Below are positions 1 through 8,121 of a stretch of 64,000 nt of DNA, one piece after another (position 1 is the first letter of the stretch; every line of letters starts with the position of its first letter). Source of the DNA: Agrococcus jejuensis (GTDB taxonomy: Bacteria > Actinomycetota > Actinomycetes > Actinomycetales > Microbacteriaceae); contig NZ_VEFR01000001.1 in NCBI RefSeq assembly GCF_007679035.1, forward strand, positions 62,001 to 126,000. Direction: 5' to 3'. The notes below the pieces were generated by a model, which saw nothing but the letters and a program-made list of their open reading frames with translations, was not told the DNA's origin and did no database searches. The position numbers and the translations under genes are program-made.

Positions 1-409
1 CCTCGCCGACGGCCTCGACGTCGTGCGTCGTGCGAGCCACGAGCTCGCCGTCGGGGATCGTGTCGACGACGGCGGGGGAGAGCGACAGCGCCGCGTCGAC
101 GACGTCCTCGCGCAGGCGCGCGAGCGCGGTCTCGAGCACGAGGGCGAGCACGATCGCGCCCGCGGCGCCGAGCAGCGAGCCGCCGACGACGCCGATGACG
201 ATCAGGGCGATCGCCAGCACGGGATCGCCGCCGTCGACGACGACGTCGACGAGCATGCCGAGCCCCGTCGGCACGGCGAGGCCCGCCGTCGCGGTGCCGG
301 CGAGCAGCACGAGCGCGCCCGCGAGCGTCCACGGGCGGCGGCACAGGATGCCCCACGCGAGCCGCGCGGTGTCGCGGCCGGAGGCGATCGGCAGGGTCGG
401 CGCGCTCAC
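1..409 (-). CDS. ABC exporter half, permease/ATPase (partial, 3' end outside window)
   Basis: These are the first 136 residues of an ABC exporter subunit that runs off the left edge. The gene opens with a GTG overlapping the TGA of the upstream half (GTGA), so the two halves are probably translated as a pair. The visible part is a short basic lead (MSAPTLPIASGRDTARLAW), then two long hydrophobic segments at about residues 28-52 and 63-92, then the start of a cytoplasmic loop, as in exporter transmembrane domains. The nucleotide-binding domain is not in the window. I infer that this half must supply the intact Walker motifs missing from its partner. Substrate unknown. Confidence 0.8.
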   Translation of the reverse strand, partial: MSAPTLPIASGRDTARLAWGILCRRPWTLAGALVLLAGTATAGLAVPTGLGMLVDVVVDGGDPVLAIALIVIGVVGGSLLGAAGAIVLALVLETALARLREDVVDAALSLSPAVVDTIPDGELVARTTHDVEAVGE

Positions 410-2112
410 GAGACGGCCTCGACGTAGGTCGTGCTCGACGCCATGAGCGCCTCGTGCCGGTCGGTGGCGGCGACGCGACCGTGCTCGAGCACGACGACGC
501 GATCCGCGCGGGCGAGCAGCTGCGGCGTCGAGCACACGACGACGACGGCGCGGCCGGCGACGGCCTCGCGCATCCGCTCGGCGATGCGCAGCTCGGTGAC
601 GGCGTCGACGGCCGTCGTGGGGTCGTGCAGCACGAGCGCCGCCGCGGGCGCCGCGTACGCCCGGGCGAGCGCGAGGCGCTGGCGCTGGCCGCCCGAGAGC
701 GCGCGACCGGACGGGCCGACGTCGGTCGCGGTGCCGCTCGGCAGGGCACGGAGGGCGTCGTCGAACGCCGACGCGGCGAGGGCCGGATGCGGGTCGCCCG
801 TCGAGCGGCCGAGCACGTTGCGCGCGACGGAGCCCGCGATCGCGTGCGCGGCATGCGGTGCGGCGACGACGTGCTCGTGCCGGCGGCTCGCGGGCAGCGC
901 CGCGAGGTCGTGACCGTCGACGTGCACGGAGCCGGCCGCGGGTGCGCGGGTGCCGCCGAGCAGCGCGACGAGCTCCGCCGCGGTCGGCGCGTCGGCGACG
1001 ACGCCGACGACCTCGCCGGGCGCGACGTCGAGCGAGACGCCGCGCACGTGGTCGCCGACGACGTCGCGCAGGCGGATGCCGGTGCCGCGCGGCTCGACGG
1101 TGGCGTCGTCGGCCTCGTGCGCCGGCGGCGCGTGCAGCAGCGACAGCACGCGCGTCGCGGAGGCCGTCGCCCGCGCCCAGGTCGCGCCGACGTTGACGGC
1201 GAGCGCCTGCAGGGGACCCATGACGACCTGCACGACGCCGACGACCGTGATGAGCTGCCCGACGGAGATCGAGCCGCCGATCGCCATGACGACGGCGGCG
1301 ATGCCGATGCCGGCGACGAACGCGCCCGTGGCGATGCGGGAGAGCGCGACGAACCACGCCTCCGTGCGGCGCGCGGCGATGGCGGCGTCGAGCGCACGGC
1401 TGCTCGCGGCGCGATAGCGCGCGCTCGCCTGCGCCGTCGCGCCGAGCGCCGAGAGCGTGCGGAAGCCGCCGATGACGTCGGCGGCGAGCGTCGCGGCATC
1501 GGCCGTCACCTGCTGCTCGGCCTCCGCCCGACGGCGCAGCGCGCGGCCCACGCGGTCGAGCAGCAGCAGGAAGATCGGTCCGCCCGCGATCACGGCGACG
1601 CCGAGCGGCCACGAGATGCCCACGAGCACGATGCCCGCGACGATCACGGCGGCGAGCTCGGCGATGGGGAAGACGAGCAGCATGACGCCGCCCGACACCG
1701 TCTGCACGTCGGTGCCGCCGATGCCGAGCAGCTCGCCGGCCGAGCGCGGTCGATCGCCGAAGCCGCGGGGGTCGAGCATGCGCCACGTCGTCCGCATGCG
1801 CAGGCCGTGATGCGCCTCCTCCATGCCTCGCAGGCCGAAGAAGATGCCGACCTGGAAGGCGAGCGCGAGCGTGAGGAACACGCCCACGAGCACGCCGATC
1901 CACGTCCACAGGGCTACCGGGTCGTGCGCCACGATGCCGCGATCGATGACGAGGCCCACGACCACCGGCACGGCGATCTCGCACACCTGGTGCACCGCGA
2001 TGCCCGCGAGGCCGGGCAGCACGCGCCGCCAGGCGCCCACGGCGGTGCCGGCGACGAGTCGACGAGGTCCCGCGGAGCGCGATGGCGGGGATGCGGCGGC
2101 GCGCGCGGACAT
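406..2112 (-). CDS. ABC exporter half with degenerate nucleotide-binding domain
   Basis: 568-residue fused permease/ATPase, first gene of a heterodimeric exporter pair. An N-terminal transmembrane domain (about residues 20-320) precedes an ATPase-like domain (about 340-568). The signature motif LSGGQ is intact at 472-476. The Walker A position (about 366-385) reads GEVVGVVADAPTAAELVALL with no GxxGxGK(S/T). The Q-loop Gln is replaced (VVAAPHAAH), Walker B reads LVLHDPTTAVD with His at 496 where Asp is expected, and the H-loop His is replaced (VVCSTPQ). It can therefore bind little ATP itself but could lend LSGGQ to the partner's site, as in asymmetric heterodimeric exporters. The ATG was chosen because the longer frame would run back through the palindrome and promoter region. 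Substrate unknown; an iron-box-like palindrome in the leader hints at metal or siderophore export. Confidence 0.85.
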   Translation of the reverse strand: MSARAAASPPSRSAGPRRLVAGTAVGAWRRVLPGLAGIAVHQVCEIAVPVVVGLVIDRGIVAHDPVALWTWIGVLVGVFLTLALAFQVGIFFGLRGMEEAHHGLRMRTTWRMLDPRGFGDRPRSAGELLGIGGTDVQTVSGGVMLLVFPIAELAAVIVAGIVLVGISWPLGVAVIAGGPIFLLLLDRVGRALRRRAEAEQQVTADAATLAADVIGGFRTLSALGATAQASARYRAASSRALDAAIAARRTEAWFVALSRIATGAFVAGIGIAAVVMAIGGSISVGQLITVVGVVQVVMGPLQALAVNVGATWARATASATRVLSLLHAPPAHEADDATVEPRGTGIRLRDVVGDHVRGVSLDVAPGEVVGVVADAPTAAELVALLGGTRAPAAGSVHVDGHDLAALPASRRHEHVVAAPHAAHAIAGSVARNVLGRSTGDPHPALAASAFDDALRALPSGTATDVGPSGRALSGGQRQRLALARAYAAPAAALVLHDPTTAVDAVTELRIAERMREAVAGRAVVVVCSTPQLLARADRVVVLEHGRVAATDRHEALMASSTTYVEAVS

Positions 2113-2169
2113 GACGGGACCTTCCGGGATGGGGGTGGGCCTGTGCGCGGGGCGCGACCGGGCCGTGGA

Positions 2170-2181
2170 AAGGGTACCCTT
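2170..2181. promoter_or_regulatory. Perfect 12-bp palindrome, candidate metal-responsive operator
   Basis: AAGGGTACCCTT is a perfect inverted repeat within GGTAAGGGTACCCTTTCC (minus-strand reading). It lies about 60 bp before the exporter ATG and just downstream of the predicted minus-strand transcription start. Half-sites of the GGTAAGG type recall DtxR/IdeR iron boxes, but the match to the 19-bp consensus is incomplete. Operator function is inferred. Confidence 0.45.
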
Positions 2182-2202
2182 ACCTGCTCCCTCCGCGCAC
2201 CG

Positions 2203-2210
2203 TGCTAGCG
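2203..2210. promoter_or_regulatory. Shared symmetric -10 element for ABC pair (minus) and thi operon (plus)
   Basis: GTGCTAGC plus the following GT reads as -10 TAGCGT on the plus strand (2205-2210) and TAGCAC on the minus strand (2208-2203), sharing the CTAG core. The plus-strand start would fall just before the riboswitch. The minus-strand start would fall just before the palindrome. No clear -35 on either side. Confidence 0.5.
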
Positions 2211-2220
2211 TCGCCTCCAC

Positions 2221-2296
2221 GACACGGGGTGCCCCGCCCAGGGGCTGAGATCACACCCGGCGAACCTGATCGAGCTCGTACTCGCGGAGGGATGTC
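2221..2296 (+). promoter_or_regulatory. TPP riboswitch (THI element)
   Basis: Contains the TPP aptamer landmarks in order: GACA at the 5' end pairing with TGTC at the 3' end (P1), CGGGGTGCCC, GGCTGAGA at 2252-2260, ACCCGG, GAACCTGATC at 2262-2271, and GCGGAGGGA at the end. The last block, GGAGGGA at 2286-2292, is also the ribosome binding site of thiM, 8 nt before its ATG. Ligand binding would therefore hide the Shine-Dalgarno directly, so control is likely translational. Confidence 0.95.
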
Positions 2297-2300
2297 ATCC

Positions 2301-3113
2301 ATGGCACGCGTCCACCCTGCCCACCTCGCACCCGGGGAGGCCCTGAGCGCGCTGCGCGCCGCGGCGCCGCTCACGCAGTGCATCACGAACCACGTCGTCA
2401 CGGGGTTCACGGCCAACGTGCTGCTCGCCCTCGGCGCGAGCGCCGCGATGGTCGACATCCCCGACGAGGCGGGTGCCTTCGCGGGCGTCGCCGACGGCGT
2501 GCTCGTGAACCTCGGCACGCCGACGGGCGAGCAGCGCGCGGCGGCGCGCGAGGCCGTCGCCGCGAGCGATCGCTGGGTGCTCGACCCCGTCGCCGTCGGG
2601 GCGCTGCCCGTGCGCACGGCCCTCGCCCACGAGCTGCTGGCGCACGGCCCCGCGATCGTGCGCGGCAACGCCTCCGAGATCCTCGGGCTCGCGGGTGCGG
2701 GCGGTGGCGGTCGGGGCGTCGATGCGACGGACGGCCCGGATGCGGCCGCCGAGACCGCCATCGGGCTCGCGGCCGAGACCGGCGCCGTCGTGGCGGTCTC
2801 GGGCGTCGTCGACCTCGTGACCGACGGCCGCGAGGTCGTGCGCGTGCCCGGCGGCTCGCCGCTGCTCACGCAGGTGACGGGCGGCGGCTGCTCGCTCGGC
2901 GCGACGATGGCGGCGTTCCTCGGCGTGTGCGCGCCACTGTCCGCCGCCGTCGCGGCGTCGCTCGTGCACGCCCGCGCGGCCGAGGCCGCCGCGGCCGGCG
3001 CCGACGGCCCGGGCTCGTTCGCAGTGCGCTTCCTCGACGCCCTCGCGGCGCTCGATCCCACCGACCTCGACGAGGCGCGACTCGAGCGGCACGTCGTGGA
3101 GGTCGCGCGGTGA
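2301..3113 (+). CDS. thiM: Hydroxyethylthiazole kinase
   Basis: 270-residue ThiM, which phosphorylates 5-(2-hydroxyethyl)-4-methylthiazole in thiamine salvage. Family features visible: [28 protein letters not shown] near the N-terminus, the [14 protein letters not shown] segment, IVRGNASEI, and the anion-hole/catalytic TGGGCSLG motif. The start is the ATG 8 nt after the GGAGGGA inside the riboswitch; an earlier ATG would sit on top of that site. First gene of a tight operon: its TGA overlaps the GTG of thiE. Expression should fall when TPP is plentiful. Confidence 0.95.
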   Translation: MARVHPAHLAPGEALSALRAAAPLTQCITNHVVTGFTANVLLALGASAAMVDIPDEAGAFAGVADGVLVNLGTPTGEQRAAAREAVAASDRWVLDPVAVGALPVRTALAHELLAHGPAIVRGNASEILGLAGAGGGGRGVDATDGPDAAAETAIGLAAETGAVVAVSGVVDLVTDGREVVRVPGGSPLLTQVTGGGCSLGATMAAFLGVCAPLSAAVAASLVHARAAEAAAAGADGPGSFAVRFLDALAALDPTDLDEARLERHVVEVAR

Positions 3114-3766
3114 GCGTCGTGGGCATCCACCTGGTCACCGACGAGCGGCTTCCGGTCGCGAGGCTCCTCACGGTCGTCGACGCTGCGGTCGACGCAGGCG
3201 TGCGCGTCGTGCAGCTGCGTGCCAAGGGCGCGACGGCGCGCGACCTCGTCGATCAGGCCGTGGCACTCGACCGCGTCGTCGCGGGCCGCGCGCTGCTGCT
3301 CGTCGACGATCGGCTCGACGTGGCGCTCGCCGCGCGCGACGCCGGCGCACGCATCGACGGCGTGCATCTGGGCCAGTCGGACGTGCCGCCGCAGACCGCG
3401 CGGCGTCACCTCGGCGTCGATGCGATCGTCGGATGGACGGCATCGACGCCCGAGCACCTCGCCGCCGCAGCGGCGATGCCTCCGGGCACGATCGACTACC
3501 TCGGCGTCGGCGTGCTGCGCGCCACGGCCACGAAGCCCGACCATCCGCCCGCGCTCGGCGTCGCAGGCATCCGCGCCATCGCCGCCGCCACCGACCTGCC
3601 GTGCATCGCCATCGGCGGCGTCGACGTGCGCGACGTGCCGGGCCTCGCCGACGCGGGCGTCGCCGGCATCGCCGTCGTCTCGGCCGTGAGCGCCGCCGAC
3701 GACCCGCGCGCCGCCGCCGCGTCGCTCGTCGCCGCGTGGGTGGCCGCCGCGGGGGTGCGCGCATGA
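3110..3766 (+). CDS. thiE: Thiamine-phosphate synthase
   Basis: 218-residue ThiE, which joins HMP-PP and the thiazole phosphate to form thiamine monophosphate. It begins with GTG overlapping the thiM stop (GTGA) and ends overlapping the ATG of the next gene (ATGA). The TIM-barrel landmarks are present: LVTDERL at the start, [10 protein letters not shown], the [14 protein letters not shown] segment, GVHLGQSD, and IAIGGV followed by GIAVVSA at the phosphate-binding end. Uses the product of ThiM and of the downstream ThiD domain. Confidence 0.95.
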   Translation: MSVVGIHLVTDERLPVARLLTVVDAAVDAGVRVVQLRAKGATARDLVDQAVALDRVVAGRALLLVDDRLDVALAARDAGARIDGVHLGQSDVPPQTARRHLGVDAIVGWTASTPEHLAAAAAMPPGTIDYLGVGVLRATATKPDHPPALGVAGIRAIAAATDLPCIAIGGVDVRDVPGLADAGVAGIAVVSAVSAADDPRAAAASLVAAWVAAAGVRA

Positions 3767-5217
3767 GCCGCATCCCACGCGTGCTGTCGATCGCGGGCAG
3801 CGACCCCTCGGGCGGCGCCGGCATCCAGGCGGACCTCAAGGCCATCGCGGCGCACGGCGGCTACGGCATGGCCGTCGTCACGGCGCTCACCGCGCAGTCG
3901 ACGCGCGGCGTCGTCGACGTGCACGTGCCGCCGCTGCCGTTCCTCGACGCGCAGCTGCGCACGCTGAGCGACGACGTGGCGATCGACGCCGTGAAGATCG
4001 GCATGCTCGCGTCGGCCCCCGTCGTCGCCGTCGTCGAGCGCTGGCTCGCCGACGTGCGTCCACCGCTCGTCGTGCTCGATCCCGTCATGGTCGCGACGAG
4101 CGGCGACCGGCTGCTGGCATCCGACGCCGAGGACGCCATCCGTCGCCTGTGCGCCGCCGCCGACCTCGTGACGCCGAACGTGCCCGAGCTCGCGGTGCTC
4201 GTCGGCGAGCCCGTCGCGGCGACGTGGGACGCGGCGCTCGCGCAGGCGCGCACGCTGCAGCAGCGCACGGGTGCGGCGGTGCTGCTGAAGGGCGGGCACC
4301 TCGACGGCGCGACGTGCCTCGACGCGGTCGTCGACGTCGAGGGCGTGCACGTCGTCGACGGGCCGCGGCTCGCGGCGACGTCGACGCACGGCACCGGCTG
4401 CACGCTGTCGTCGACCATGGCGACGTTCGCCGCCGGCGGCGCGACGTGGCGGACGGCGCTCGACGTGGCGAAGCCGTGGCTCGCCGCGGCGATCGCGGCG
4501 GGGGAGTCGCTCGAGGTCGGCCACGGTGCCGGCCCCGTCGACCACCTGCACGCGCTGCGTGGCGCGATGCCGACGTCCTCGTGGACGTCGGCCGCGTGGG
4601 ATCGCACCGCCGACGTGCGCGCCGACGTCGACGCGTGCGCGTTCGTGCGCGGCCTCGGCGACGGCTCGCTCGAGCCCGAGCGGTTCCGCTGGTACCTGGC
4701 GCAGGATGCGCTCTACCTCGGCGAGTACGCGCGGGTGCTCGCCCGGGCGAGCGCCCTCGCACCGACGGGCGACGAGCAGGCGTTCTGGGCGCGGTCGGCG
4801 GCCAGCGCGATCGAGGAGGAGGCGTCGCTGCACCGCAGCCACGTCGACGTGGTGCCCGACCCCGCTGCGGACACGCGGGCGTACGTCGACCACCTGCAGG
4901 CGTCGGCGCACGGCGCCTACGCCGAGGTCGTCGCCGCCGTGCTGCCGTGCTTCTGGCTCTACGCCGACGTCGGCGCGCGGCTCGCGGCGCTCGACGACGC
5001 TGCGCATCCGTTCCACGACTGGCTCGTCGCGTACGGCGACGCGGCCTTCGCCGAGGCGACCAGGCGGGCGATCGCGATCGCGGATGCCGCGGCGCGGGAC
5101 GCGGGTCCGACGCTGCGCGCACGCATGGATGCGGCCTTCGACCGCTCGATGGCGCTCGAGCTCGCGTTCTTCGAGGCGCCGGTGCGCGTCTCGCTGCACG
5201 AGCCCGTCCTGGGGTGA
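3763..5217 (+). CDS. thiD: Bifunctional HMP(-P) kinase / TenA thiaminase II fusion
   Basis: 484 residues. Residues 1 to about 265 are a ThiD kinase (IAGSDPSGGAGIQADLKAI at the N-terminus, THGTGCTLSS near 210) that makes HMP-PP. Residues from about 280 are a TenA domain with the aminopyrimidine-hydrolase landmarks YLAQDALYLGEYARVL, PCFWLYADVG (candidate catalytic Cys) and ELAFFEAP. The fusion couples salvage of degraded thiamine (TenA) to phosphorylation of the released pyrimidine (ThiD). ThiD-TenA fusions are known in actinobacteria and yeast (Thi20). Last gene of the operon; a hairpin follows. No ThiC or ThiG is in the window, so these genes fit salvage. Confidence 0.93.
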   Translation: MSRIPRVLSIAGSDPSGGAGIQADLKAIAAHGGYGMAVVTALTAQSTRGVVDVHVPPLPFLDAQLRTLSDDVAIDAVKIGMLASAPVVAVVERWLADVRPPLVVLDPVMVATSGDRLLASDAEDAIRRLCAAADLVTPNVPELAVLVGEPVAATWDAALAQARTLQQRTGAAVLLKGGHLDGATCLDAVVDVEGVHVVDGPRLAATSTHGTGCTLSSTMATFAAGGATWRTALDVAKPWLAAAIAAGESLEVGHGAGPVDHLHALRGAMPTSSWTSAAWDRTADVRADVDACAFVRGLGDGSLEPERFRWYLAQDALYLGEYARVLARASALAPTGDEQAFWARSAASAIEEEASLHRSHVDVVPDPAADTRAYVDHLQASAHGAYAEVVAAVLPCFWLYADVGARLAALDDAAHPFHDWLVAYGDAAFAEATRRAIAIADAAARDAGPTLRARMDAAFDRSMALELAFFEAPVRVSLHEPVLG

Positions 5218-5230
5218 CGGCGTCCCGTCC

Positions 5231-5276
5231 GCTGGTCGAGGAGCGCGCCGCCGTCGGCGACGCGCTCCTCGCCAGC
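5231..5276. terminator. Hairpin between convergent thi operon and nucleotidase gene
   Basis: Arms at 5231-5247 and 5261-5276 pair over 16 bp with one bulged T. No T-run follows, as is common in high-GC actinobacteria. The arm sequence GCTGGTCGAGGAGCGCG is the same as the tips of the long hairpin repeats near 24 kb, so it may be a short member of that repeat family serving as a terminator. Confidence 0.6.
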
Positions 5277-5309
5277 TGGAGGGGAGCGCCTCGCCGACGG
5301 GTGCGTGCC

Positions 5310-7343
5310 TCAGCCGCGCAGCGCGCGACGCCGCGCGAGCAGCGCGCCGCCGAGCAGCAGCGCGAGCGCGGCTGCCACGAGTGCGACCGTCGGGCCCTCG
5401 GCACCCGTCTGCGGCAGCGAGCCCTGGCCGCCTGCGCCGGGCGCGACGTCGTCGCCGACGCCGCCGGTCGGTGCCGGCGACGTGGGCGCCGGGTCGGTCG
5501 GCGCCGGGTCGGTCGGCTCGGGCGAGACCGGCGGATCCGTCGGCTCGACCTGCGCATCCGTCGTCAGCGACCAGTTCTCGACGAAGAAGTCCGCCGGGTC
5601 GATCGTGCCGCTCGCGCTCGCCGAGTCGATGAGCAGCTGGCGGATCTCGAGGCGCTCGTCGTAGACGACGGGAGCCGCCGCGACGTGCGGGTAGGCGCCG
5701 CCACCCGACTGGCGATAGTTGTTCACCGCCATGACGAACGTCTCGTCGTCGGTCACGGCCGTGCCGTCGGGGTGCGACAGCCCGACGATGCGCGACCCGA
5801 CGGGCTGCGACACGTCGATGACGTAGTCGAGGCCCGAGATGACGTCGTAGTTGTAGTCCGGCACGCCCTCGGGGCGGTCGGGGTAGGCGGCGTTCGTGCC
5901 CGTCGCCGGGTCGAACGTCGCGCCGACCCCGGTCTGCACGAAGTAGCGGGCCGAGAACTCGAGGTAGTCGCGCAGCTGCGCGCCCGTGAGCTCGACGCCC
6001 GTCAGCGTGTTCTCGTAGATGTAGAGCCCGGCGATGTCGCGGATCGTGACCTGCCCCTGCGGGAACCGCGCGGTGCGCGAGAACGGCGACGCCTGCGAGA
6101 TGACCGTCGTGTCGGCCCACTCGGTGCCCTCGAGCGCCGCATCCACCGTGTCGAGCTGGATCTGGTTGATGAAGTCGATGATCGCGGTGTCCTCGTAGCG
6201 CGACGTCGCCGCCGGCAGCTCCTCGAGGGACTCGGCGACGGGGGTGTTCACGTAGTCGACGGCCGCCTGGTGCTCGTCGCCGATCGCGTCGAGCACCGTC
6301 TGCGACTCCACCGGGATGTCGCGGCCGTAGTGGGGCGTCACGACGGGCGCGAAACCCTCGTCCCACGAGACCTCGAAGCCCTCGGGCGTCGGTGCGAGCT
6401 CGAGCGTGACCTCGCTGGCCGACGTGCCCCAGTAGGCGGGCTGCGTGATGAGCACCTGCTCGCCCACGGCGTTCGTCACGACGGTCTCGGGCAGGTCCTG
6501 GTGGCTGTGGCCGGCGACGAGCACGTCGATGCCGGGCACCATGCGGGCGATGTTGCCCGCGACGTCCTCGGGCAGCGCGCTCGGGTCGTAGGCCGCGTCC
6601 TCGACGGTGCCCTGGCCGGTGTGCGCGAGCACGACGACGACGTCGGACTCGGCGGCGACCTGCGGCACCCACTGCTGCGCGGCGGTGACCATGTCCTGGA
6701 ACTCCAGGACGCCCTCGACGTGCTGGCGGTCCCACACGCGCACGCCAGGCGTCACGAGGCCCAGCACGCCCACGCGCACCGTCTGCCCGTCGATGACGCG
6801 CTCGATGACCTCGTAGGGCTGGTGGTACGGCTGCCCGGTCGCGACGTCGATGACGTTGGCGCCGAGCAGGGGAGCGTCGAGGTCCTCCTCGTACGCGCTC
6901 AGCAGGTCGAGGCCGTAGTTGTACTCGTGGTTGCCCACGGTGCCGGCGTCGAGGCCGATGGCGTCGAACGCCTGCGCCATGGGGTGCTCGACCTCGTTCG
7001 CGAGCACGGCGTCGCGCTGGTCGCCGTAGCCGTAGAGGTACGTGAGCGGCGTGCCCTGCAGCGCGTCGCCGTTGTCGACGACGACGACCGACTCCTCGCC
7101 CTGCTCGGCGCGCACCTCGTCGATGGCGGTGCCGATGCGGGCGACGCCCAGCGCGTCCTCGGCGGCGTACGGCGCGTCCTGGAAGTAGTCCCAGTCGGTG
7201 AGGTGGCCGTGGATGTCGGTCGTCGCCATGAGCGTGAGCGTGACGCCGCCGGGCGGCGGGGCGGCGACGGCTGCCGCGGGAGCGGCGAGGAGGGCTGCGG
7301 TGGCGAGCGCCGCGGTGGCGGCAACGCGTCTGCGAGCGGGCAT
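5310..7343 (-). CDS. Sortase-anchored 5'-nucleotidase / 2',3'-cyclic phosphodiesterase
   Basis: 677-residue surface enzyme of the UshA/CpdB family that hydrolyses extracellular nucleotides to release phosphate and nucleosides. A signal peptide (MPARRRVAATAALATAALLA) is followed by the metallophosphatase domain: TTDIHGHL, VVDNGDALQGTPL, GNHEYNYG, LAHTG and AGHSHQD are the metal-binding motifs. The C-terminal nucleotidase domain carries the substrate-binding stretch VNNYRQSGGGAYP. A Pro/Thr repeat linker (TDPAPTDPAP), LPQTG at 643-647, a hydrophobic helix and an arginine tail mark sortase anchoring. The ATG was chosen because it opens the signal peptide and has GAGGA upstream; a longer frame would add 40 residues before it. 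Confidence 0.92.
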   Translation of the reverse strand: MPARRRVAATAALATAALLAAPAAAVAAPPPGGVTLTLMATTDIHGHLTDWDYFQDAPYAAEDALGVARIGTAIDEVRAEQGEESVVVVDNGDALQGTPLTYLYGYGDQRDAVLANEVEHPMAQAFDAIGLDAGTVGNHEYNYGLDLLSAYEEDLDAPLLGANVIDVATGQPYHQPYEVIERVIDGQTVRVGVLGLVTPGVRVWDRQHVEGVLEFQDMVTAAQQWVPQVAAESDVVVVLAHTGQGTVEDAAYDPSALPEDVAGNIARMVPGIDVLVAGHSHQDLPETVVTNAVGEQVLITQPAYWGTSASEVTLELAPTPEGFEVSWDEGFAPVVTPHYGRDIPVESQTVLDAIGDEHQAAVDYVNTPVAESLEELPAATSRYEDTAIIDFINQIQLDTVDAALEGTEWADTTVISQASPFSRTARFPQGQVTIRDIAGLYIYENTLTGVELTGAQLRDYLEFSARYFVQTGVGATFDPATGTNAAYPDRPEGVPDYNYDVISGLDYVIDVSQPVGSRIVGLSHPDGTAVTDDETFVMAVNNYRQSGGGAYPHVAAAPVVYDERLEIRQLLIDSASASGTIDPADFFVENWSLTTDAQVEPTDPPVSPEPTDPAPTDPAPTSPAPTGGVGDDVAPGAGGQGSLPQTGAEGPTVALVAAALALLLGGALLARRRALRG

Positions 7344-7469
7344 GGAGGGGTCCTCTCGATGGAAGGGGTGCCCTGAGGAGGCCGCGGCGAAGCCGCAGCC
7401 GTCTCGAAGGGAGTCCCCCGAACCTACGCATTCGACATGACGGGACGATGAACTCGTCCACACCGGCGG

Positions 7470-8033
7470 TCAGTCGGCCGACGCCTCGGCCGTGTGCGTC
7501 TGCATGCGCGCGCCGGTCTCGTCGAAGATGCTCAGCACCTCGCAGGGCCGTCCGCCCACGGCGGTCATCGAGTGCGGCACCGACGTGTCGAACTCGGCGG
7601 CCTCGCCGCGCGTGAGCGTGAGCTCGCGGTCGCCGAGCACGAGCCGCAGCCTCCCGGAGAGCACGTAGAGCCACTCGTAGCCGTCGTGCACGCGCGGCTC
7701 GCCGCACTCGTGGTCGGGCGTGTACGTGACCTTGAGCGCCTGCACCTTCGACCGCTCGCGCGACAGGGGAGCGAGCACCATGCCGTCGCGGCGCACGACG
7801 GGGCGTCGGACGCGAGGATCGGGCTGCTCGCGCGTCACGAGGTCGTCGATGCGGATGCCCAGCTCGGTCGTGAGCGGCAGCAGCAGCTCGAGCGATGCCT
7901 GGCGCTTGCCGGACTCGAGGCGCGAGAGCGTCGAGGCGGACATGCGGGCGCGGCTCGCGAGGTCGTCGAGCGTCCACCCGCGCGCCTGGCGCGCGGCGCG
8001 CAGCCTCGGGCCGACCTGGTCGAGCGCATCCAT
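7470..8033 (-). CDS. XRE-family regulator with C-terminal cupin domain
   Basis: 187 residues. An HTH_3 domain (LRAARQARGWTLDDLASRA, then SASTLSRLESGKRQASLELL) occupies about residues 8-65. A cupin (about 110-180; HDGYEWLYVLSGRLRLVLGD, PHSM) follows and probably senses a small ligand. The ATG has GGAGG 6 nt upstream, which decides it over the longer frame. It is transcribed divergently from the oxidoreductase/methyltransferase fusion and likely controls both from the shared 88-bp gap. In known family members this layout often governs redox or detoxification genes. The ligand is unknown. Confidence 0.88.
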   Translation of the reverse strand: MDALDQVGPRLRAARQARGWTLDDLASRARMSASTLSRLESGKRQASLELLLPLTTELGIRIDDLVTREQPDPRVRRPVVRRDGMVLAPLSRERSKVQALKVTYTPDHECGEPRVHDGYEWLYVLSGRLRLVLGDRELTLTRGEAAEFDTSVPHSMTAVGGRPCEVLSIFDETGARMQTHTAEASAD

Positions 8034-8061
8034 GGATCCTCCGTCCGTCGACCGCGATGCT

Positions 8062-8088
8062 GCTTGCCGAAACTGCAAGCGCGCTTGC
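8062..8088. promoter_or_regulatory. Candidate operator of the XRE-cupin regulator
   Basis: In the divergent gap, GCTTGC (8062-8067) and GCAAGC (8075-8080) form an inverted repeat with a 7-bp spacer. A third copy, GCTTGC, sits at 8083-8088, so GCAAGCGCGCTTGC is a second, tighter palindrome. Symmetric sites beside an XRE gene are the usual location of its operator. Binding is inferred. Confidence 0.5.
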
Positions 8089-8121
8089 CATTCTCTCATG
8101 CCGAGGCCGAGAGTGGGAGGC

